NCBI GenBank assembly: GCA_946894095.1
Contig: OX335652.1
Span: 6,161,001-6,225,000, forward strand
Direction of reading: 5' to 3'
DNA: 64,000 bases
Source: Incurvaria masculella
Lineage: Eukaryota; Arthropoda; Insecta; Lepidoptera; Incurvariidae
The position numbers and the translations under genes were made by a program. This document shows positions 41,658 through 55,200 of this stretch, in pieces. The notes under the pieces were generated by a model, which saw nothing but the letters and a program-made list of their open reading frames with translations, was not told where the DNA came from and made no database searches. Within the stretch, counting starts at the first letter, position 1. The number at the start of each line of letters is the position of its first letter.

Positions 41658-41885
41658 GGGGACGCATCATAAAGTCCAAAAAGCACAAGGTCCAAAACCC
41701 ATACCGTCCAAAATACTGACGAATACAGATATTTTTAATTGGGTTAGGTTAGGTTAGTTCAGGTTAGGTCAGTTTAGGTTAGGTTAGGTTAGATTACTTG
41801 CATTTTTTAACACACATGAAAAATACATACTTTTGGACGCTCTGGGTTTTGGACTTTACGCTTTTGGACTTTATGAAGGCGACCC
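41658..41885. mobile_element. hAT-like MITE, copy 2, with internal TTAGG expansion
   Basis: Flanked by the 8-bp GAATAAAG (41650-41657, 41886-41893). The ends GGGGACGCATCATAAAGTCC and ..GGACTTTATGAAGGCGACCC match the copy at 32258. It is 39 bp longer than copy 1, and the extra length lies in the GGTTA/TTAGG-like tract. Confidence 0.85.
41741..41792 (+). repeat. interstitial TTAGG-type repeat
   Basis: GGGTTAGGTTAGGTTAG, a diverged middle, then TTTAGGTTAGGTTAGGTTAG. The unit equals the canonical insect telomere repeat but lies inside a MITE, where copy 1 has only two units. Confidence 0.75.
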
Positions 41886-41944
41886 GAATAAAGAACACAA
41901 GAAACAACAACTCTCAACATGACCCGCTTAAAACATGAAAGATC

Positions 41945-42060
41945 ATGTTCATAAAGTGAAGGTCCTGGCAGGGCACATAATTCCTTCGGAATTGCGATGT
42001 GTCAGGCTAATATCATAACAGAGGGTGTGGAATTCGCCATCCTTGTCATTATATAAAAAA
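41945..42060 (+). repeat. SINE tail fragment at left edge of the satellite
   Basis: GTTCATAAAGTGAAGGTCCT, GGGCACATAATTCCTTCGGA and GGCTAATATCATAACAGAGG are followed by a SINE end. The fragment begins exactly where the satellite-like segment of the SINE would end. Confidence 0.75.
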
Positions 42061-45000
42061 CTCCTAAGTACCTATTAAGATACACCTATTTTAACAGAAG
42101 CAGATGAACTTAAATAACCATGGTTTCAATAAGAGGTTAAACGTAGCCCTAGCTCAACAGAATCCAGTTCAACTAAGCCGTCTTCAAATTACATATAGTT
42201 CAATGTAGCCGCGCAGAAATAATATTCAGTTTAATGTTGGCGTGCTCAAATAACATAATTTCAATGCAAGAATGCTAATATCACATGCATCTCGATGTAG
42301 TAGTACTCAAATAAAATCCATCTCAATATTGGCGTTTTAAAATCAAATCTATTTCAATGAAGCTGTGTGCTCAAATAAAATCCATCTCAATGTAGCCGTA
42401 TTAAAAATAAATCCAGTTCAATGTAGCTGTGTGCTCAATTAACATCCATCTCAATGTAATCGTACTCAAATAAAATCCATCTCAATGTAGCCATGCTTAA
42501 AATAAATCCAGTTCAATGTAGCTGCGTGCTCAATTAACATCCATCTCAATGTAATCGTACTCAAATAAAATCAATCTCAATGTAGCCGTGCTTAAAATTA
42601 ATCCAGTTCAATGTAGCTGCGTGCTCAATTAATATCCATCTCAATGTAATCGTACTCAAATAAAATCTATCTCAATGTAGCCGTGCCTTAAAGAAAATCA
42701 GTTCAATGTAGCTGTGTGCTCGAATAACATCCATCTCAATGTAATCGTACTCAAATAAAATCCATCTCAATGTAGCCGTGCCTTAAATAAAATCAGTTCA
42801 ATGTAGCTTTGTGCTCAAATAACACCCATCTCATCCATCTCAATGTAGCCGTGCCTTAAAGAAAATCAGTTCAATGTAGCTGTGTGCTCAATTAACATCC
42901 ATCTCAATGTAATCGTACTCAAATAAAATCCATCTCAATGCAGCCGTGCTTAAAAGAAAACCAGTTCAATGTACCTGTGTGCTCAAATAACATTCATCTC
43001 AATGTAATTGCTCAAGTAACATCCATCTCAATATAATCGTACTCAAATAAAATCCATCTCAATGTATCCGAGCTTAAAAGAAAATCAGTTCAATGTAGCT
43101 GTATGCTCAAATAACATCTATCTCAATGTAGCCGTGCCTTAAAGAAAATCAGTTCAATGTAGCTGTGTGCTCAAAAAACATCCATCTCAATGTAATCGTA
43201 CTCAAATAAAATCCATCTCAATGTAGCCGTGCTTAAAAGAAAACCAGTTCGATGTGTGCTCAATTAACATCTATCTAAATGTAATTGTACCCAAATAATA
43301 TCCATCTCAATGTAGCCGTGCCTTAAAGAAAATCAGTTCAATGTAGCTGTGTGCTCAAATAACATCCATCTCAATGTAATTGCTCAAGTAACATCCATCT
43401 CAATGTTATCGTACTCAAATAAAATCCATCTCAATGTAGCCGAGCTTAAAAGAAAATCAGTTCAATGTAGCTGTATGCTCAAACAACATCTATCTCAATG
43501 TAGCCGTGCCTTAAAGATAATCAGTTCAATGTAGCTGCGTGCTCAATTAATATCCATCTCAATGTAATCGTACTCAAATAAAATCCATCTCAATGTAGCC
43601 GTGCTTAAAAGAAAACCAGTTCAATGTAGCTGTGTGCTCAATTAATATCTATCTAAATGTAATCGTACCCAAATAATATCCATCTCAACGTAGCCGTGCC
43701 TTAAAGAAAATCAGTTCAATGTAGCTGTGTGCTCAAATAACATCCATCTCAATGTAATTGCTCAAGTAACATCCATCTCAATGTAATCGTACTCAAATAA
43801 AATCCATCTCAATGTAGCCGAGCTTAAAAGACAATCAGTTCAATGTAGCTGCGTGCTCAAATAACATCCATCTCAATGTCATCGTACTCAAATAAAATCA
43901 ATCTCAATGTAGCCGTGCCTTAAAGAAAATCAGTTCAATGTAGCTTTGTGCTCAAATAACACCCATCTCATCCATCTCAATGTAGACGTGCCTTAAAGAA
44001 AATCAGTTCAATATAGCTGTGTGCTCAATTAACATCCATCTCAATGTAATCGTACTCAAATAAAATCCATCTCAATGTAGTCGTGCTCAAAAGAAAACCA
44101 GTTCAATGTAGCTTTGTGATCAAATAATATCCATCTAAATGTAACCGTACCCAAATAATATCCATCTCAATGTAGCCGTCCCTTAAAAAAAATCAGTTCA
44201 ATGTAGCTGTATGCTCAAATAACATCCATCTCACTGTAGCCGTGCCTTAAAGAAAATCAGTTCAATGTAGCTGAGTGCTCAAATAACATCTATCTCAATG
44301 TAATTGCTCAAATAACATACATCTCAATGTAATCGTACTGAAATAAAATCCATCTCAATGTAGCCGTGCTTAAAATCAATCCAGTTCAATGTAGCTGCGT
44401 GCTCAATTAATATCCATCTAAATGTAGCCGTACCTTAAAAAAAATCAGTTCAATGAAAGCTGTATGCTCAAATAACATCCATCTCACTGTAGCCGTGCCT
44501 TAAAGAAAATCAGTTCAATGTAGCTGAGTGCTCAAATAACATCTATCTCAATGTAATTGCTCAAATAACATACATCTCAATGTAATCGTACTGAAATAAA
44601 ATCCATCTCAATGTAGCCGTGCTTAAAATCAATCCAGTTCAATGTAGCTGCGTGCTCAATTAATATCCATCTCAATGTAATCGTACTCAAATAAAATCCA
44701 TCTCCATGTAGCCGCGCCTTAAAGAAAATCAGTTCATGGTAGCTGTGTGCTCGAATAACATCCATCTCAATGTAATCGTACTCAAATAAAATCCAGCTCA
44801 ATGTAGCCGTGCTTAAAATAAATCCAGTTCAATGTAGCTGCGTGCTCAATTAATATCCATCTCAATGTAATCGTACTCAAGTAAATCTATCTCAATGTAG
44901 CCGTGCCTTAAATAAAATCAGTTCAATGAAGCCGAGTGCTCAAATAACATCTATCTCAATGTAATTGCTCAAATAACATATATCTCAATGTAATCGTACT

Positions 45001-45319
45001 CAAATAAAATCCATCTCAATGTAGCCGTGCTTAAAATTAATCCAGTTCAATGTAGCTGCGTGCTCAATTAATATCCATCTCAATGTAATCGTACTCAAAT
45101 AATATCCATCTCAATGTAGCCGTGCCTTAAAAAAATCAGTTCAATGTAGCTGTATGCTCAAATAACATCCATCTAACTGTAGCCGTGCCTTAAAGAAAAT
45201 CAGTTCAATGTAGCTGAGTGCTCAAATAACATCTATCTCAATGTAATTGCTCAAATAACATACATCTCAATGTAATCGTACTGAAATAAAATCCATCTCA
45301 ATGTAGCCGTGCTTAAAAT

Positions 45320-46913
45320 CAATCCAGTTCAATGTAGCTGCGTGCTCAATTAATATCCATCTCAATGTAATCGTATTCAAATAAAATCCATCTCCATGTA
45401 GCCGTGCCTTAAAGAAAATCAGTTCAATGTAGCTGTGTGCTCGAATAACATCCATCTCAATCTAATCGTACTCAAATAAAATCCATCTCAATGTAGCCGT
45501 GCTTAAAATAAATCCAGTTCAATGTAGCTGCGTGCTCAATTAATAGCCATCTCAATGTAATCGTACTCAAGTCAACCTATCTCAATGTAGCCGTGCTTTA
45601 AAGAAAATCAGTTCAATTTAGCTGAGTGCTCAAATAACATCTATCTCAATGTAATTGCTCAAATAACATACATCTCAATGTAATCGTACTCAAGTAAATC
45701 TATCTCAATGTAGCCGTGCCTTAAAGAAAATCAGTTCAATGTAGCTGTGTGCTCGAATAACATCCATCTCAATCTTATCGTACTCAAATAAAATCCATCT
45801 CAATGTAGCCGTGCTTAAAATAAATCCAGTTCGATGTAGCTGCGTGCTCAATTAATATCCATCTCAATGTAATCGTACTCAAGTCAACCTATCTCAATGT
45901 AGCCGTGCTTTAAAGAAAATCAGTTCAATGTAGCTGAGTGCTCAAATAACATCTATCTCAATGTAATTGCTCAGATAACATACATCTCAATGTAATCGTA
46001 CTCAAATAAAATCCATCTTAATGTAGCCGTGCTTAAAATTAATCCAGTTCAATGTAGCTGCGTGCTCAATTGATATCCATCTCAATGTAATCGTACTCAA
46101 ATAAAATCCATCTCAATGTAGCCGTGCCTTAAAGAAAACCAGTTCAATGTAGCTGTGTGCTCGAATAACATCCATCTCAATGTAATCGTACTCAAATAAA
46201 ATCCATCTCAATGTAGCCGTGCTTAAAATAAATCCAGTTCAATGTAGCTGCGTGCTCAATTAATATCCATCTCAATGTAATCGTATTCAAATAAAATCCA
46301 TCTCCATGTAGCCGTGCCTTAAAGAAAATCAGTTCAATGTAGCTGTGTGCTCGAATAACATCCATCTCAATCTAATCGTACTCAAATAAAATCCATCTCA
46401 ATGTAGCCGTGCTTAAAATAAATCCAGTTCAATGTAGCTGCGTGCTCAATTAATAGCCATCTCAATGTAATCGTACTCAAGTCAACCTATCTCAATGTAG
46501 CCGTGCTTTAAAGAAAATCAGTTCAATTTAGCTGAGTGCTCAAATAACATCTATCTCAATGTAATTGCTCAAATAACATACATCTCAATGTAATCGTACT
46601 CAAGTAAATCTATCTCAATGTAGCCGTGCCTTAAAGAAAATCAGTTCAATGTAGCTGTGTGCTCGAATAACATCCATCTCAATCTTATCGTACTCAAATA
46701 AAATCCATCTCAATGTAGCCGTGCTTAAAATAAATCCAGTTCAATGTAGCTGCGTGCTCAATTAATATCCATCTCAATGTAATCGTACTCAAGTCAACCT
46801 ATCTCAATGTAGCCGTGCTTTAAAGAAAATCAGTTCAATGTAGCTGAGTGCTCAAATAACATCTATCTCAATGTAATTGCTCAGATAACATACATCTCAA
46901 TGTAATCGTACTG
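45320..46913. repeat. 910-bp higher-order duplication within the satellite
   Basis: 45320-46000 and 46230-46910 are nearly identical at a fixed offset of 910 bp. Private variants recur at that offset: CAATCTAATCG (45461/46371), CAATCTTATCG (45773/46683) and CGTATTCAAATAAA (about 45373/46283). Confidence 0.85.
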
Positions 46914-47760
46914 AAATAAAATCCATCTCAATGCAGCCGTGCTTAAAATCAATCCAGTTCAATGTAGCTGCGTGCTCAATTAATAGCCATCTCAATGTAA
47001 TCGTACTCAAATAAAATCAATCTCAATGTAGCCGTGCTTAAAATAAATCCAGTTCAATGTAGCTGTGTGCTCAATTAACATTCATCTAAATGTAATCGTA
47101 CCAAAATAATATCCATCTCAATGTAGTTGTACTCAAATAACATCCATCTCACTGTAGCCGTGCCTTAAAGAAAATCAGTTCAATGTAGCTGAGTGCTCAA
47201 ATAACATCTACCTCAATGTAATTGCTCAAATAACATACATCTCAATGTAATCGTACTGAAATAAAATCCATCTCAATGCAGCCGTGCTTAAAATCAATCC
47301 AGTTCAATGTAGCTGCATGCTCAATTAATACCCATCTCAATGTAATCGTACTCAAATAAAATCCATCTCCATGTAGCCGTGCCTTAAAGAAAATCAGTTC
47401 AATGTAGCTGTGTGCTCGAATAACATCCATCTCAATGTAATCGTACTCAAATAAAATCCATCTCAATGTAGCCGTGCTTAAAATTAATCCAGTTCAATGT
47501 AGCTGCGTGCTCAATTAATATCCATCTCAATGTAATCGTACTCAAATAAAATCCATCTCCATGTAGCCGTGCCTTAAAGAAAATCAGTTCAATGTAGCTG
47601 TGTGCTCGAATAACATCCATCTCAATGTATTCGTACTCCAATAAAATCCATCAAAATGTAATCGTACTGAAATAAAATCCATCCCAATGTAGCCGTGCTT
47701 AAAATAAATCCAGTTCAATGTAGCTGCGTACTCAATTAATATCCATCTCAATGTAATCGT

Positions 47761-50340
47761 ATTCAACTAAATCTATCTCAATGTAGCCGTGCCTTAAAGA
47801 AAATCAGTTCAATGTAGCTGAGTGCTCAAATAACATCTATCTTAATGTAATTGCTCAGATAACATAAATCTCAATGTAATCGTACCCAAATAATATCCAT
47901 CTCAATGTAGCCGTGCCTTAAAGAAAATCAGTTCAATGTAGCTGTGTGCTCAAATAACATCTATCTCAACGTAATTGCTCAGATAACATACATCTCAATG
48001 TAATCGTACTCAAATAAAATCCATCTCAATGTAGCCGTGCTTAAAATTAATCCAGTTCAATGTAGCTGCGTGCTCAATTGATATCCATCTCAATGTAATC
48101 GTACTCCAATAAAATCCATCTCAATGTCATCGTACTCAAATAAAATCAATCTCAATGTAGCCGTGCCTTAAAGAAAATCAGTTCAATGTAGCTTTGTGCT
48201 CAAATAACACCCATCTCATCCATCTGAATGTAGCCGTGCTTAAAATTAATCCAGTTCAATGTAGCTGCCTGCTCAATTAATATCCATCTCAATGTAATCG
48301 TACTGAAATAAAATCCATCTCACTGTAGCCGTGCCTTAAAGAAAATCAGTTCAATGTAGCTGAGTGCTCAAATTACATCTATCCCAATGTAATTGCTCAA
48401 ATATCATACATCTCAATGTAATCGTACTGAAATAAAATCCATCTCAATGTAGCCGTGCTTAAAATCAATCCAGTTCAATGTAGCTGCGTGCTCAATTAAT
48501 ATCCATCTTAATGTAATCGTACTCAAATAAAATCCATCTCAATGTAGCCGTGCTTAAAATCAATCCAGTTCAATGTAGCCGTGCCTTAAAGAAAATCAGT
48601 TCAATGTAGCTGAGTGCTCAAATTACATCTATCCCAATGTAATTGCTCAAATAACATACATCTCAATGTAATCGTACTGAAATAAAATCCATCTCAATGT
48701 AGCCGTGCTTAAAATCAATCCAGTTCAATGTAGCTGCATGCTCAATTAATATCCATCTTAATGTAATCGTACTCAAATAAAATCCATCTCAATGTAGCCG
48801 TGCTTAAAATCAATCCAGTTCAATGTACCTGCGTGCTCAATTAATATCCATCTCAATGTAATCGTACTCGAATAAAATCCATCTCCATGTAGCCGTGCCT
48901 TAAAGAAAATCAGTTCAATGTAGCTGTGTGCTCGAATAACATCCATCTCAAAGTAATCGTACTCCAATAAAATCCATCTCAATGTAATCGTACTGAAATA
49001 AAATCCATCTCAATGTAGCCGTGCTTAAAATCAATCCAGTTCAATGTAGCTAAGTGCTCAAATAACATCTATCTCAATGTAATTGCTCAGATAACATACA
49101 TCTCAATGTAATCGTACTCAAATAAAATCCATCTCAATGTAGCCGTGCTTAAAATCAATCCAGTTCAATGTAGCTGCGTGCTCAATTAATATCCATCTCA
49201 ATGTAATCGTACTGAAATAAAATCCATCTCAATGTAGCCGTGCTTAAAATCAATCCAGTTCAATGTAGCTGCGTGCTCAATTAATATCCATCTTAATGTA
49301 ATCGTACTCAAATAAAATCCATCTCAATGTAGCCGTGCTTAAAATCAATCCAGTTCAATGTAGCCGTGCCTTAAAGAAAATCAGTTCAATGTAGCTGAGT
49401 GCTCAAATTACATCTATCCCAATGTAATTGCTCAAATAACATACATCTCAATGTAATCGTACTGAAATAAAATCCATCTCAATGTAGCCGTGCTTAAAAT
49501 CAATCCAGTTCAATGTAGCTGCGTACTCAATTAATATCCATCTCAATGTAATCGTATTCAACTAAATCTATCTCAATGTAGCCGTGCCTTAAAGAAAATC
49601 AGTTCAATGTAGCTGAGTGCTCAAATAACATCTATCTTAATGTAATTGCTCAGATAACATAAATCTCAATGTAATCGTACCCAAATAATATCCATCTCAA
49701 TGTAGCCGTGCCTTAAAGAAAATCAGTTCAATGTAGCTGTGTGCTCAAATAACATCTATCTCAACGTAATTGCTCAGATAACATACATCTCAATGTAATC
49801 GTACTCAAATAAAATCCATCTCAATGTAGCCGTGCTTAAAATTAATCCAGTTCAATGTAGCTGCGTGCTCAATTGATATCCATCTCAATGTAATCGTACT
49901 CCAATAAAATCCATCTCAATGTAATTGTACTGAAATAAAATCTATCCCAATGAAGCCGTGCTTAAAATAAATCCAGTTCAATGTAGCTGCGTACTCAATT
50001 AATATCTATCTCAATGTAATCGTACTCAAGTAAATCCATCTGAATGTAGCCGTGCTTAAAATTAATCCAGTTCAATGTAGCTGCCTGCTCAATTAATATC
50101 CATCTCAATGTAATCGTACTGAAATAAAATCCATCTCACTGTAGCCGTGCCTTAAAGAAAATCAGTTCAATGTAGCTGAGTGCTCAAATTACATCTATCC
50201 CAATGTAATTGCTCAAATATCATACATCTCAATGTAATCGTACTGAAATAAAATCCATCTCAATGTAGCCGTGCTTAAAATCAATCCAGTTCAATGTAGC
50301 TGCATGCTCAATTAATATCCATCTTAATGTAATCGTACTC
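47761..50340. repeat. 1,795-bp higher-order duplication within the satellite
   Basis: The private variant CGTATTCAACTAAATCTATC occurs at about 47761 and 49556. The following 300-350 bp repeats at the same offset (both contain ATAACATAAATCTCAATG and CTCAACGTAATTGCTC). Confidence 0.7.
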
Positions 50341-52210
50341 AAATAAAATCCATCTCAATGTAGCCGTGCTTAAAATCAATCCAGTTCAATGTAGCTGCGT
50401 GCTCAATTAATATCCATCTCAATGTAATCGTACTCAAATAAAATCCATCTCCATGTAGCCGTGCCTTAAAGAAAATCAGTTCAATGTAGCCGTGTGCTCG
50501 AATAACATCCATCTCAACGTAATCGTACTCAAATAAAATCCATCTCAATGTAGCCGTGCTTAAAATTAATCCAGTTCAATGTAGCTGCGTGCTCAATTAA
50601 TATCCATCTCAATGTAATCGTACTCAAGTAAATCTATCTCAATGTAGCCGTGCCTTAAAGAAAATCAGTTCAATGTAGCTGAGTGCTCAAATAACATCTA
50701 TCTCAATGTAATTGCTCAAATAACATACATCTCAATGTAATCGTACTCAAATAAAATCCATCTCAATGTAGCCGTGCTTAAAATTAATCCAGTTCAATGT
50801 AGCTGCGTGCTCAATTACTATCCATCTCAATGTAATCATACTCAAATAAAATCCATCTCCATGTAGCCGTGCCTTAAAGAAAATCAGTTCAATGTAGCTG
50901 TGTGCTCGAATAACATCCATCTCAATGTAATCGTACTCCAATAAAATCCATCTCAATGTAATCGTACTGAAATAAAATCCATCTCAATGTAGCCGTGCTT
51001 AAAATCAATCCAGTTCAATGTAGCTGAGTGCTCAAATAACATCTATCTCAATGTAATTGCTCAGATAACATACATCTCAATGTAATCGTACTCAAATAAA
51101 ATCCATCTCAATGTAGCCGTGCTTAAAATTAATCCAGTTCAATGTAGCTGCGTGCTCAATTACTATCCATCTCAATGTAATCGTACTGAAATAAAATCCA
51201 TCTCAATGTAGCCGTGCTTAAAATCAATCCAGTTCAATGTAGCTGCGTGCTCAATTAATATCCATCTTAATGTAATCGTACTCAAATAAAATCCATCTCA
51301 ATGTAGCCGTGCTTAAAATCAATCCAGTTCAATGTAGCCGTGCCTTAAAGAAAATCAGTTCAATGTAGCTGAGTGCTCAAATTACATCTATCCCAATGTA
51401 ATTGCTCAAATAACATACATCTCAATGTAATCGTACTGAAATAAAATCCATCTCAATGTAGCCGTGCTTAAAATCAATCCAGTTCAATGTAGCTGCATGC
51501 TCAATTAATATCCATCTTAATGTAATCGTACTCAAATAAAATCCATCTCAATGTAGCCGTGCTTAAAATCAATCCAGTTCAATGTACCTGCGTGCTCAAT
51601 TAATATCCATCTCAATGTAATCGTACTCGAATAAAATCCATCTCCATGTAGCCGTGCCTTAAAGAAAATCAGTTCAATGTAGCTGCATGCTCAATTAATA
51701 TCCATCTTAATGTAATCGTACTCAAATAAAATCCATCTCAATGTAGCCGTGCTTAAAATCAATCCAGTTCAATGTAGCTGCGTGCTCAATTAATATCCAT
51801 CTCAATGTAATCGTACTCGAATAAAATCCATCTCCATGTAGCCGTGCCTTAAAGAAAATCAGTTCAATGTAGCTGTGTGCTCGAATAACATCCATCTCAA
51901 TGTAATCGTACTCCAATAAAATCCATATCAATGTAATCGTACTGAAATAAAATCCATCTCAATGTAGCCGTGCTTAAAATCAATCCAGTTCAATGTAGCT
52001 AAGTGCTCAAATAACATCTATCTCAATGTAATTGCTCAGATAACATACATCTCAATGTAATCGTACTCAAATAAAATCCATCTCAATGTAGCCGTGCTTA
52101 AAATCAATCCAGTTCAATGTAGCTGCGTGCTCAATTAATATCCATCTCAATGTAATCGTACTCAAATAAAATCAATCTCAATGTAGCCGTGCTTAAAATA
52201 AATCCAGTTC

Positions 52211-55200
52211 AATGTGTAGCTGTGTGCTCAATTAACATCCATCTTAATGTAATCGTACCAAAATAATATCCATCTCAATGTAGCCGTGCCTTAAAAAAAT
52301 CAGTTCAATGTAGCTGTATGCTCAAATAAGATCCATCTCACTGTAGCCGTGCCTTAAAGAAAATCAGTTCAATGTAGCTGAATGCTCCAATAACATCTAT
52401 CCTAATGTAATTGCTCAAATAACATACATCTCAATGTAATCGTACTGAAATAAAATCCATCTCAATGTAGCCGTGCTTAAAATCAATCCAGTTCAATGTA
52501 GCTGCGTGCTCAATTAATATCTATCCCAATGTAATTGCTCAAATAACATACATCTCAATGTAATCGTACTGAAATAAAATCCATCTCAATGTAGCCGTGC
52601 TTAAAATCAATCCAGTTCAATGTAGCTGCATGCTCAATTAATATCCATCTTAATGTAATCGTACTCAAATAAAATCCATCTCAATGTAGCCGTGCTTAAA
52701 ATCAATCCAGTTCAATGTACCTGCGTGCTCAATTAATATCCATCTCAATGTAATCGTACTCGAATAAAATCCATCTCCATGTAGCCGTGCCTTAAAGAAA
52801 ATCAGTTCAATGTAGCTGTGTGCTCGAATAACATCCATCTCAAAGTAATCGTACTCCAATAAAATCCATCTCAATGTAATCGTACTGAAATAAAATCCAT
52901 CTCAATGTAGCCGTGCTTAAAATCAATCCAGTTCAATGTAGCTAAGTGCTCAAATAACATCTATCTCAATGTAATTGCTCAGATAACATACATCTCAATG
53001 TAATCGTACTCAAATAAAATCCATCTCAATGTAGCCGTGCTTAAAATCAATCCAGTTCAATGTAGCTGCGTGCTCAATTAATATCCATCTCAATGTAATC
53101 GTACTGAAATAAAATCCATCTCAATGTAGCCGTGCTTAAAATCAATCCAGTTCAATGTAGCTGCGTGCTCAATTAATATCCATCTTAATGTAATCGTACT
53201 CAAATAAAATCCATCTCAATGTAGCCGTGCTTAAAATCAATCCAGTTCAATGTAGCCGTGCCTTAAAGAAAATCAGTTCAATGTAGCTGAGTGCTCAAAT
53301 TACATCTATCCCAATGTAATTGCTCAAATAACATACATCTCAATGTAATCGTACTGAAATAAAATCCATCTCAATGTAGCCGTGCTTAAAATCAATCCAG
53401 TTCAATGTAGCTGCATGCTCAATTAATATCCATCTTAATGTAATCGTACTCAAATAAAATCCATCTCAATGTAGCCGTGCTTAAAATCAATCCAGTTCAA
53501 TGTAGCTGCGTGCTCAATTAATATCCATCTCAATGTAATCGTACTCGAATAAAATCCATCTCCATGTAGCCGTGCCTTAAAGAAAATCAGTTCAATGTAG
53601 CTGTGTGCTCGAATAACATCCATCTCAATGTAATCGTACTCCAATAAAATCCATATCAATGTAATCGTACTGAAATAAAATCCATCTCAATGTAGCCGTG
53701 CTTAAAATCAATCCAGTTCAATGTAGCTAAGTGCTCAAATAACATCTATCTCAATGTAATTGCTCAGATAACATACATCTCAATGTAATCGTACTCAAAT
53801 AAAATCCATCTCAATGTAGCCGTGCTTAAAATCAATCCAGTTCAATGTAGCTGCGTGCTCAATTAATATCCATCTCAATGTAATCGTACTCAAATAAAAT
53901 CAATCTCAATGTAGCCGTGCTTAAAATAAATCCAGTTCAATGTGTAGCTGTGTGCTCAATTAACATCCATCTTAATGTAATCGTACCAAAATAATATCCA
54001 TCTCAATGTAGCCGTGCCTTAAAAAAATCAGTTCAATGTAGCTGTATGCTCAAATAAGATCCATCTCACTGTAGCCGTGCCTTAAAGAAAATCAGTTCAA
54101 TGTAGCTGAATGCTCCAATAACATCTATCCCAATGTAATTGCTCAAATAACATACATCTCAATGTAATCGTACTGAAATAAAATCCATCTCAATGTAGCC
54201 GTGCTTAAAATCAATCCAGTTCAATGTAGCTGCGTGCTCAATTAATATCCATCTTAATGTAATCGTACTCAAATAAAATCCATCTCAATGTAGCCGTGCT
54301 TAAAATCAATCCAGTTCAATGTAGCTGCGTGCTCAATTAATATCCATCTCAATGTAATCGTACTCAAGTCAATCTATCTCAATGTAGCCGTGCCTTAAAG
54401 AAAATCAGTTCAATGTAGCTGAGTGCTCAAATAACATCTATCTCAATGTAATTGCTCAGATAACATACATCTCAATGTAATCGTACTGAAATAAAATCCA
54501 TCTCAATGTAGCCGTGCTTAAAATTAATCCAGTTCAATGTAGCTGCGTGCTCAATTAATCTCCATCTCAATGTAATCGTACTCAAATAAAATCCATCTCA
54601 ACAAAGCCGTGCTTAAAAGAAAATCAGTTCAATGTAGCTGTGAGCTCAAATAACATCCATCTCAATGTAGTCGTACTCAAAAAATATCCATCTCAATGTA
54701 GCCGTGCCTTCAAGAAAATCAGTTCAATGTAGCTGTGTGCTCAAATAACATTCATCTCAATGCAATCGTACTCAAATAAAATCCATCTCAATGTGGCTGT
54801 GCTTAAAAGAAAATCAGTTCAATGTAGCTGTGTGCTCAATTAGAATCCATCTCAATGTAATCGTACTCAAATAGAATCCATATCAATGTAACCGTGCCTT
54901 AAAAAATCAGTTCAATGTAGCTGTGTGCTCAATCAGAATCCATCTCGATATAGCCGTGCCTTAAGGAAAATCAGTTCAATGTAGCTGTGTGCTAAATTAA
55001 TATCCATCTCAATGTAATCGTACTCAAGTCAATCTATATCAATGTAGCCGTGCCTTAAAGAAAATCAGTTCAATGTAGCTGAGTGCTCTAATAACATCTA
55101 TCTCAATGTAATTGCTCAAATAACATACATCTCAATGTAATCGTACTCAAATAAAATCCATCTCAACGTAGCCGTGCTTAAAAGAAAACCAGTTCAATGT

